From Candidatus Pacearchaeota archaeon ex4484_71 (lineage in GTDB: Archaea > Nanobdellota > Nanobdellia > Pacearchaeales > GW2011-AR1): a stretch of DNA of 5,000 nt. The stretch lies in the NCBI GenBank assembly GCA_002254395.1, contig NJDN01000033.1:1-5000 (forward strand). Reading direction: 5' to 3'. Positions within the stretch are counted from its first letter, which is position 1. Every line of letters begins with the position of its first letter. Made by a program: the position numbers and the translations under genes. Shown here piece by piece: positions 1-4,883 of the stretch. The notes beneath the pieces are model-generated. The model was not told where the DNA came from and made no database searches. It saw nothing but the letters and a program-made list of their open reading frames with translations.

Positions 1-1
1 C

Positions 2-2581
2 GCAGGATTATATTATTACAACCGAAGTTTTGATGAAAATGGGAGTTATTCTTGGAACGTTACGTGTGAGTCAATAGGATATGAAACTAAGACGTTAACT
101 AGTACGACGAATACCAACATGGCTCCCTCATTCATCTCGCTAACAAATTCGCCAGATAATTCTGCAGATTTAGATCCAAATAAAACGATTACCGTTACTG
201 CAAACATCTCTGATGTAAATTACAATGTGGATTCTGCACTGCTTCAGTGGAGAAATTCTACCGGAGAATGGCAAAATGTTTCCATGATCAATACTACATT
301 AAAATCGAGATTTACTATTTTTGAAGGAAATTTTACGGCCCCCTATGATTCTCCAGGAAATTATACTTATAGGGTTATTGCAAATGACGGCCTTGGAAAA
401 ACAACCATTAGTTCTGAGAATACAATCGAGGTAATATGGGATTGCACTTGGGACATGTCTAATACTCTTGATGTTGTTGCAGGTTGGGATGAAAATGTCG
501 AGATTGGAGAAATTAGAATAAATAATACCGGAGATCAAGAGTTCGAGGGCAATTGTCATCTTGGATTCCACCTATCACACAATCTTGCAGCAGGAAGAAT
601 TTATTTTAATAATTGGGCTTTCAATTCTGTTTATGCATATTACGATACTCCAATTATTTCTACTGGAGAATCAATGACAATACCAATAAATGCTTCGTTT
701 TTGAACGAAGTATCTCAAGATGAAGGGAGTATTCTGATCTCTGAATCTTATGGTTTATCCGAAACAGCCTCGAGAACTGTAGGAGTAACGTTGGTGAGTA
801 CAACAGGCGGACCTTACATGTATTCAAAGATTGAGAGTTATCCAATTTCTGTTTATCTAACAAACACGAATTTCACAATAGATGCATATTTGAGAAACTT
901 GATGGGAAGCTCGACGGTAAATGAGACAAATACTGCCTATAACGTTACATTTAATTGGACACTTTCGGGGGAGTTTACTCCAAAAGAAGGTTCATTGAAT
1001 GGTTTCTATGAGAATTTGACCAATGATAGTTTGATGGACACTGGCTTGAATTTAGAGTTTAGTCATCTTTCGTCTGCAACTCCTGGCGTCAAAGATTTTG
1101 TTTTTTTTGTAGAGGGGTATAACCAATCTGGAGGATTGATTATCGACGCTGCTGGAAACAAAAATTTAACAAAATCAATCTCTATATCATTTTTATGCTA
1201 TAACGAATCTGATGGAACTTGTGTAGCTAGTTGCGGATATTTACAAGATCCGGATTGTTCTAAACCTGTTGTAGGAACCTCATCTGGAGGTGGAGGAGGT
1301 GGGGGTTCTGATGATAGGAATGTAAGATCTTCGGCATATTTTGAATTGTTGAGGGGGGAAGTCCAAGAATTTAGTTTGGAGATTAGCAACAATTATGATA
1401 ATCCAAAAGAAGAACTTGAAATAAAAGTTTCAGGAATAAACTCCGAATTTATTTCAATTTCTCCTTCAAAGATAGACAGAATAGACCCTCATTCTTCAAA
1501 AAATATTACTGTCAAGATAACTGCCCCGGCATACTTTGAAAGGGGGGTTTATGTTCTTAATTTTGATATAAAAGGAAAGGTTGAGACAGAAGAAAAAACT
1601 TATGATTATTCTGAGAGAAAAGTTGTCACTCTAACAATTGTTGAAGTTGAGAGGTCTGAAGCAGATAAACTCATCAACGAATCTAAACAAATGATAAAGG
1701 AAATGGAGAGTTTAAATTTAAAGACTGAAGACTTAAAATCCCATCTCCAGAATATGAGTTCCAGCTATGAGGAGGTCAATTTTCTGGGAGTTAAAAATGA
1801 ATATCTAAGAATAAAAAGCATTTTTGAAGCATCCAAAAAATCTTTGAGTTTGATAGACGAACTATCAAACCTTATAGATGAGGCCAAGAAAAATGGTATT
1901 GATGTGTTTGAGACTAAGAAATTATTCAGCTTGGCTCAAGTAATTTTCAACAGGGGAGATTATGAATTGGCCCTGGAAAAATTGAAAGAGGCCAAATTAA
2001 CTTATGCTCTTGAAACAAAAGGAGAGTTTAATCTTATTTATGCTGTTAAGAATCACCCCGGACAAACAACTGGAATTTTGTTCGCATTAATTTTGTTCTC
2101 GATCGGATCAACACTTGTTGTAAAGAGGAGCTTGTTAATAAAGAAGATTAGATTGTTGGACGATGAGGAGAAACTGCTGTTACAATTAATCCAGGTTGTT
2201 CAAAAGGAATGTTTTGTAGATAATAAGATGAGTATGGAAGAATATACAGAAGCAATGGATCAATATGAAAAGAAATTGCAGAAGGCAATTGCGGATAAGA
2301 TAGAAGCGAAAACAAAGCTGAAAAATCTTATGAATATCCACGGAAAGAAGCAGGCCCTGGAAGAAGAGAAGCAAAGGTTAGTAGAGTTAATAAAGAAGGC
2401 TCAAGCAGATTATTTAAATAAAGGAAAACTAGAAACAAGGATATATGATAACATGGTAAAAAGTTATACTTCAAGATTGTCTAAAGTTGAGAGTAAACTT
2501 AATTTCATGGAAGCAAAACAAGTCTTGAATAGTACAAAAAGGAGGGGGGTTTCAAGATTGTTTGGTTCTCGGAAATATTAA
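2..2581 (+). CDS. Large multidomain surface protein, membrane-anchored near its C-terminus (5' end outside window)
   Basis: The frame is open from the first complete codon at position 2, and the residues before the ATG at 119 read as the end of another Ig-like domain, so that ATG is internal. The visible part is 859 residues, numbered here from position 2. It holds the tail of one Ig-like domain (1-39), a second one (about 40-147), two further beta-rich domains (148-265 and 266-397), a Cys box (Cys399, 407, 411, 419), a seven-Gly linker (429-435) and a beta domain resembling NEW3/COG1470-type Ig folds (443-548). A helical stalk follows (550-680), then one membrane helix (690-707) and a charged coiled cytoplasmic region (714-859). 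About two dozen N-x-S/T sequons lie outside the membrane. With positive residues just after the helix, the bulk should face outward. It is probably an S-layer-associated, adhesin-like or structural envelope protein. The gene is followed 41 bp later by a smaller relative, so the two are probably co-transcribed. The domain assignments come from sequence character; the exact function is unknown. Confidence 0.85.
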   Translation, partial: AGLYYYNRSFDENGSYSWNVTCESIGYETKTLTSTTNTNMAPSFISLTNSPDNSADLDPNKTITVTANISDVNYNVDSALLQWRNSTGEWQNVSMINTTLKSRFTIFEGNFTAPYDSPGNYTYRVIANDGLGKTTISSENTIEVIWDCTWDMSNTLDVVAGWDENVEIGEIRINNTGDQEFEGNCHLGFHLSHNLAAGRIYFNNWAFNSVYAYYDTPIISTGESMTIPINASFLNEVSQDEGSILISESYGLSETASRTVGVTLVSTTGGPYMYSKIESYPISVYLTNTNFTIDAYLRNLMGSSTVNETNTAYNVTFNWTLSGEFTPKEGSLNGFYENLTNDSLMDTGLNLEFSHLSSATPGVKDFVFFVEGYNQSGGLIIDAAGNKNLTKSISISFLCYNESDGTCVASCGYLQDPDCSKPVVGTSSGGGGGGGSDDRNVRSSAYFELLRGEVQEFSLEISNNYDNPKEELEIKVSGINSEFISISPSKIDRIDPHSSKNITVKITAPAYFERGVYVLNFDIKGKVETEEKTYDYSERKVVTLTIVEVERSEADKLINESKQMIKEMESLNLKTEDLKSHLQNMSSSYEEVNFLGVKNEYLRIKSIFEASKKSLSLIDELSNLIDEAKKNGIDVFETKKLFSLAQVIFNRGDYELALEKLKEAKLTYALETKGEFNLIYAVKNHPGQTTGILFALILFSIGSTLVVKRSLLIKKIRLLDDEEKLLLQLIQVVQKECFVDNKMSMEEYTEAMDQYEKKLQKAIADKIEAKTKLKNLMNIHGKKQALEEEKQRLVELIKKAQADYLNKGKLETRIYDNMVKSYTSRLSKVESKLNFMEAKQVLNSTKRRGVSRLFGSRKY
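1694..1948 (+). repeat. Two copies of a helix-turn-helix ectodomain unit in the surface protein stalk
   Basis: Copy 1 is encoded at 1694-1768 and copy 2 at 1874-1948. Each is 25 residues: Ile, then Gly or Asn at +7, a hydrophobic residue at +8, Leu at +16 or +17, and an aromatic at +24. Copy 2 continues into a GDY turn and a second helix of TPR-like character (xALEKLKEAK). The same unit appears twice in the next gene (2761-2835 and 2992-3060) without gaps. It is a protein-level repeat; the DNA copies have diverged. Confidence 0.55.
2177..2479 (+). repeat. Two copies of a 34-residue cytoplasmic helical-hairpin module
   Basis: Copy A is at 2177-2278 and copy B at 2378-2479. Measured from the first Leu, both share Leu +3, Ile +4, Gln +8, Tyr or Cys +11, Gly or Asn +15, Met or Leu +17, Tyr +22, Tyr +29 and Leu +33, with no gap. 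The pattern predicts helix, short turn around the Gly/Asn, helix. It is loosely reminiscent of SHOCT-type C-terminal modules, which also have a G-x-hydrophobic-S/T turn followed by acidic residues, but I cannot assign the family. A third copy is in the next gene at 3307-3408. Confidence 0.6.
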
Positions 2582-2613
2582 AAATAAGATTGTCTTACAA
2601 TAATCATAAGAGA

Positions 2614-2620
2614 GAGGTGA
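2614..2620 (+). promoter_or_regulatory. Shine-Dalgarno site GAGGTGA setting the start of the second operon gene
   Basis: This matches the archaeal 16S anti-SD and lies two bases before the ATG at 2623. That ATG begins a clean signal peptide, so it is preferred over an in-frame TTG at 2590, which has no comparable site and would bury the SD inside the coding region. Confidence 0.75.
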
Positions 2621-2622
2621 AA

Positions 2623-3579
2623 ATGAACAATAAACTGAAATTAGTTACAGGGGTATTCCTTTTATTATTTTTTGTTTTATCTTTTCAAATGGCTTCTTCC
2701 CTCGCACAGGATTCTGCGAAAGAGAATGCTACGCTTTGTATGAATAGCTCTTCAAAAATTATAGAAAACATGAAAAATGAAGGATTTAATACAGAAAGAG
2801 TGGAAGATATCTTCGAAGAACTAGAAACTGTTTATGATGCGCAAGTTATTCTTGAGAGGGACAATCGAAAAAATAATTTTTCAAAAGTTATTCCATATTG
2901 TGAGCAAATAGAAAAAATAAAAAATAAGGCTTTTGACGTTTTGTTCTCCTTTCAGGCTTTGAAGGAATTTTATTCAAATGAAGACATGGAAGGCATGAAT
3001 ACTAGTTCAATAAATTCTATAATAAACGAAATACAGAGTGAAATAGAGAGTGAGAGATATGAAAAAGTCCCCCCTCTTATCGATGCAGCTTACCTCGAGA
3101 TAGGGAATGTAAAAGCAGAATACACCACCTTAAATTTAATTTACAAAACCACTGCAAGGGGCTTAAAGCACTTTTTTATGAAAAATGGAGTTACTCTTTT
3201 AATTCTCTTCGTAATTCTTTTATTGCTTTATTTATTTTATAGAAAAACCATCTCTAAATGGTTAATAAAAAGAAAAATCGAGGATTTAGAGTTAAAGAGG
3301 TCTACACTGAAAAAGTTAATACAAAAAACGCAGAAAAAGTACTTTGAAAAGGGAGATATGTCTGAGACAGAGTACCAGATTAGAACAAAGAATTTTGCAG
3401 AATTAATTAGAGACATCAATCGGCAAATACCTCTTTTGAAAGAAAGCTTAGCAAGGCTCAATTACAAGAAGGAAGGAAAGAAGAAAGAGAATCAGAAGAG
3501 CGCAAGGAAGAAAATCAAGAAAAATACTTCTCAAAAGAATAAGAAGAGGAAATCCCTCAAAAAGGCAAATAGAAAATGA
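2623..3579 (+). CDS. Secreted single-pass membrane protein, small relative of the preceding surface protein, with Lys/Arg-rich tail
   Basis: The protein has 318 residues from the ATG supported by the GAGGTGA site. An N-terminal signal peptide (about 1-28, hydrophobic 8-22, ending ASSLA) is followed by an all-helical ectodomain (29-187) with two Cys (39, 93) that could pair and four N-x-S/T sequons. One membrane helix (190-206) is followed by RK and KR pairs, giving N-out, C-in topology. The cytoplasmic part carries one 34-residue hairpin module (229-262) matching the two in the preceding protein, then a tail (281-318) in which 20 of 38 residues are Lys or Arg. The ectodomain holds two helix-turn-helix units (47-71 and 124-146) like those in the preceding stalk. 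It therefore looks like a reduced paralogue of that protein's C-terminal third, and probably a partner in the same complex. The basic tail could bind acidic lipid head groups, nucleic acid or ribosomes; nothing in the sequence decides which. It shares an ATGA overlap with the next gene. Function is unknown. Confidence 0.85.
   Translation: MNNKLKLVTGVFLLLFFVLSFQMASSLAQDSAKENATLCMNSSSKIIENMKNEGFNTERVEDIFEELETVYDAQVILERDNRKNNFSKVIPYCEQIEKIKNKAFDVLFSFQALKEFYSNEDMEGMNTSSINSIINEIQSEIESERYEKVPPLIDAAYLEIGNVKAEYTTLNLIYKTTARGLKHFFMKNGVTLLILFVILLLLYLFYRKTISKWLIKRKIEDLELKRSTLKKLIQKTQKKYFEKGDMSETEYQIRTKNFAELIRDINRQIPLLKESLARLNYKKEGKKKENQKSARKKIKKNTSQKNKKRKSLKKANRK
2761..3060 (+). repeat. Two ectodomain helix-turn-helix units matching the preceding protein's stalk
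   Basis: Unit 1 is encoded at 2761-2835 (Ile47 to Tyr71) and aligns without gaps with both stalk units upstream. It shares the Ile, the Gly at +7, Thr-Glu with copy 1, and the terminal aromatic. Unit 2 is at 2992-3060 (Gly124 to Tyr146) and aligns with stalk copy 2 through the Gly, Ile at +9 and an ERY turn in place of GDY. Confidence 0.5.
3307..3408 (+). repeat. Third copy of the cytoplasmic helical-hairpin module
   Basis: This encodes residues 229-262 of the second operon protein. Leu229, Leu232, Ile233, Gln237, Tyr240, Gly244, Met246, Tyr251, Phe258 and Ile262 match the ten anchor positions of copies A and B in the preceding gene, with identical spacing. Confidence 0.6.
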
Positions 3580-4064
3580 TTTTTTGGCACTGGAATATTT
3601 TTAACAGAAGAAAGAGAAAGAAAATGTCAAAAAGAGAGAAGAAAAAGTTTCTATCAAATGATTTTATAGATAGAATGATTCAAGTAGAGAGGAATGTTTC
3701 TGCTTCTTTAGGAGAAAAGAAAGAGTACTTCGAAACAGAGTATTATAATAGTTTAAATAATTCTCAGAAAAGATTATATCAATCTTTTCTAAAAAGCAAG
3801 ATTTCAAAACGAACTTGGCTTTTTTACGGAATGATTGTTTCATCTATTTTAATACCTTTTTTCAAGACTAATAATTTAACTGGAGGGGCTGTAGGCACAA
3901 AAGTGGGAACTGACGGTTTTGTAAGTTTCATTCCATTAATTTTGCTAGGGGTTTTTGTAGGAATTTTTTTGGTATTTTCTATAAGAGAGAGGATTAAAGA
4001 AAAGAGAGTTACTCGACATACAAAAATTGTTGATGAGATAATTCGAAAAAAACGGAAGAAATAA
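3576..4064 (+). CDS. Two-helix membrane protein with LTGGAVG loop, function unknown
   Basis: The protein has 162 residues if read from the ATG that overlaps the previous stop (ATGA), which suggests translational coupling. An in-frame ATG at 3624 would give 146 residues starting MSKRE; neither start has a strong SD, so the choice is open. The N-terminal 80 residues are hydrophilic and probably helical, with a dense basic stretch (11-24). Two hydrophobic helices follow, about 81-96 and 116-135, joined by a short polar loop containing LTGGAVG (101-107). The C-terminus is strongly basic (136-162). The positive-inside rule puts both ends in the cytoplasm and the Gly-rich loop outside. I recognise no named family. 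I recall, without being able to check, similar TG-hydrophobic loops following membrane helices in many proteins of Pacearchaeota and Woesearchaeota. As the last gene of the operon it may be a small membrane partner of the two anchored envelope proteins. Confidence 0.8.
   Translation: MIFWHWNIFNRRKRKKMSKREKKKFLSNDFIDRMIQVERNVSASLGEKKEYFETEYYNSLNNSQKRLYQSFLKSKISKRTWLFYGMIVSSILIPFFKTNNLTGGAVGTKVGTDGFVSFIPLILLGVFVGIFLVFSIRERIKEKRVTRHTKIVDEIIRKKRKK
4046..4052 (-). terminator. Oligo-T tract on the minus strand after the 52-codon gene
   Basis: Seven A on the + strand read as T7 on the minus strand, 13 bases past the minus-strand stop. Archaeal intrinsic terminators are often plain U tracts. It lies inside the last codons of the convergent gene, so it would serve the minus-strand transcript only. 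This is weak evidence in AT-rich DNA. Confidence 0.3.
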
Positions 4065-4223
4065 TTATTTTTTCTTGAATTTGTCCTTTTTTCGCGTTAA
4101 TTCTCTTTGATTATAAATCATTATGATAATGGCCCCAATTAAGAAATACCAGCTTACATAAAAAGAGAGAAAAACAAATCCTAGGGCGATTATAGACAAG
4201 TAGAATACTTTTGGATTTTTCAT
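4065..4223 (-). CDS. Tiny two-helix membrane protein (52 residues)
   Basis: Reading the minus strand from the ATG at 4223 to the TAA at 4067-4065 gives a 52-residue protein that begins MKNPKVFYLS. Two hydrophobic segments, about residues 6-22 and 24-37, are separated by a Ser-Trp turn, and the tail (38-52) is strongly basic, ending KFKKK. This is a typical small membrane hairpin with both ends inside. Support for a real gene comes from three things: a TTTAAATA box centred 25 bases before the ATG, which predicts a leaderless transcript; the membrane-protein residue pattern; and the tight packing, its stop being directly next to the stop of the convergent operon with no base between. A longer overlapping minus-strand frame (4111-4353) would run through both promoters and the next gene, and is rejected. 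Function and family are unknown; a small envelope or membrane-modulating role is only a guess. Confidence 0.75.
   Translation of the reverse strand: MKNPKVFYLSIIALGFVFLSFYVSWYFLIGAIIIMIYNQRELTRKKDKFKKK
4068..4092 (+). terminator. Paired oligo-T tracts after the envelope operon
   Basis: Two T6 runs (4068-4073 and 4087-4092) follow the TAA at 4062-4064 and fit archaeal U-tract termination of the operon transcript. They also encode the Lys codons at the end of the minus-strand gene, so codon choice alone could explain them. Confidence 0.35.
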
Positions 4224-4244
4224 ATATAAGGATAAACAAGGAGA

Positions 4245-4252
4245 TATTTAAA
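4245..4252 (-). promoter_or_regulatory. TATA box (TTTAAATA) of the tiny membrane protein gene
   Basis: Read on the minus strand this matches the archaeal box A consensus. Its centre is about 25 bases before the ATG at 4223, so transcription should begin at or next to the start codon, giving a leaderless mRNA. No SD precedes the ATG, which agrees. Confidence 0.6.
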
Positions 4253-4264
4253 ATTATACTAAGT

Positions 4265-4288
4265 TCCCAAAAAAATATAAATTTGGGA
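4265..4288. promoter_or_regulatory. Inverted repeat TCCCAAA-N10-TTTGGGA bracketing a TATA box; candidate operator
   Basis: Perfect 7-bp arms at 4265-4271 and 4282-4288 are separated by 10 bases. The rightward TATA box lies in the spacer and right arm, and its upstream BRE region in the left arm. Both predicted transcription starts (about 4223 leftward and 4305 rightward) leave this element untranscribed, which favours a protein-binding site over an RNA hairpin. A bound dimer would block TBP/TFB. T6 follows directly (4289-4294), so a hairpin terminator for stray rightward read-through is the alternative. Confidence 0.45.
4276..4283 (+). promoter_or_regulatory. TATA box (TATAAATT) of the 90-residue protein gene
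   Basis: Its centre is 25.5 bases before the ATG at 4305, with an A-rich BRE-like stretch (4269-4275) just upstream. The spacing predicts a leaderless transcript starting at the ATG; no SD is seen. Confidence 0.6.
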
Positions 4289-4304
4289 TTTTTTAAATGA
4301 GAGT

Positions 4305-4577
4305 ATGTTTTTGAACGAACAAGAGCTGTATGCTCAAATAGAAAATGAGACAATTAAAGGGAAGGAATTTTCATTTTTAGAAAAGGTCTCCTATTATTAT
4401 CATCGCTCCCCTCCATCTATTGAGGCTATAAATTTTTGCTTAGATGCCTACCTTGATTTTAGAAAAGGAGGATTTGATAAGTTTAGTTCAAAAAGAATAG
4501 CTCTGAGAAAGGCTTTTGATTTCATAGCTTACGAAGAAACAATTTTTCAAGAACAATTCATCAACAATAATCTTTGA
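4305..4577 (+). CDS. Small cytosolic helical protein, unknown function (90 residues)
   Basis: This ATG is chosen because the TATA box lies 25 bases upstream, giving a leaderless mRNA. The protein is soluble, with no signal peptide or membrane segment, and looks mainly alpha-helical. It is aromatic-rich: an acidic N-terminal helix (1-20), a YYYHRSPP segment (about 29-36) that probably marks a helix break, then two helices (37-52 and 61-87). A KGG turn with basic surroundings (54-65) sits between them, and the single Cys is at 44. I do not recognise a domain. It has its own promoter, divergent from the tiny membrane protein gene with 81 bp between start codons, so the pair may be co-regulated through the inverted repeat in between. 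The next gene is in the same direction 54 bp later with its own TATA box. Confidence 0.75.
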   Translation: MFLNEQELYAQIENETIKGKEFSFLEKVSYYYHRSPPSIEAINFCLDAYLDFRKGGFDKFSSKRIALRKAFDFIAYEETIFQEQFINNNL

Positions 4578-4603
4578 ATGATATCCTTCTAGCCCATAAA
4601 TGC

Positions 4604-4611
4604 TTATAAAA
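4604..4611 (+). promoter_or_regulatory. TATA box (TTATAAAA) of the 83-residue protein gene
   Basis: Its centre is about 24.5 bases before the ATG at 4632, so that ATG would be the first bases of the mRNA. An in-frame GTG at 4623 is only about 15 bases from the box and would lie upstream of the transcription start, which argues against it. Confidence 0.55.
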
Positions 4612-4631
4612 TCCAAGATTTTGTGCTTTAC

Positions 4632-4883
4632 ATGGAAATTCGAACTAAAAAAAGAAATGCGGATGGTATTGTAAGATTAGAAACTTCTGGTAAACTCAAG
4701 GAGGTAATAATAAGTGAAAACTTTCTAGATGCAAAGAATGCGAAAGTTTCATTGTGTTTTCGTGGAAAAAGTAGCTCGGGGATTGTAGATCTTAGTTTTG
4801 ACGAAATCAACAGCCTGTTTGATAAAGTTATGCCAAACATAAATATCCTTAAGGGAATAAAAGTTATGGAATTTAAAAAGTAG
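4632..4883 (+). CDS. Small soluble protein, unknown function (83 residues)
   Basis: The start is set by the TATA box spacing and the absence of an SD. The protein has no signal peptide or membrane segment. The residue pattern suggests a compact alpha/beta fold: a basic N-terminus (4-8), alternating strands around 12-16 and 22-28, a strand pair around 37-54 broken by a Gly-Lys-Ser-Ser-Ser-Gly loop (45-50), an acidic helix (56-66) and a final strand (74-82). The single Cys is at 42. The loop is not a Walker A motif, as it lacks the GxxxxGK spacing. I do not recognise the family. The last 11 bases overlap the end of the convergent minus-strand gene. Confidence 0.75.
   Translation: MEIRTKKRNADGIVRLETSGKLKEVIISENFLDAKNAKVSLCFRGKSSSGIVDLSFDEINSLFDKVMPNINILKGIKVMEFKK

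Noticed and set aside
119..121. ATG as the start of the large surface protein
   Set aside because: The frame stays open to the window edge with domain-like sequence before it, there is no SD or TATA box at the right distance, and no signal peptide follows.
1198..1392. Minus-strand frame with a proline run
   Set aside because: The prolines are simply the reverse reading of the Gly codons of the surface protein linker; it is a shadow frame.
2590..2592. TTG start for the second operon gene
   Set aside because: It would place a polar 11-residue extension before a good signal peptide and absorb the GAGGTGA site that fits the ATG at 2623.
4111..4353. 80-codon minus-strand frame across the divergent promoter region
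   Set aside because: It overlaps the start of the 90-residue gene, both TATA boxes and, in another frame, most of the better-supported 52-codon gene; it has no promoter of its own.
4608..4622. Inverted repeat AAAATC-CAA-GATTTT
   Set aside because: The 6-bp AT-rich arms are expected often by chance here, and they overlap the TATA box without further support.
4623..4625. GTG start for the 83-residue protein
   Set aside because: It is too close to the TATA box; transcription is expected to begin near 4632, where an ATG lies.
4633..4840. Minus-strand frame opposite the 83-residue gene
   Set aside because: It is a shadow of a better-supported gene; it has no promoter or recognisable protein pattern.
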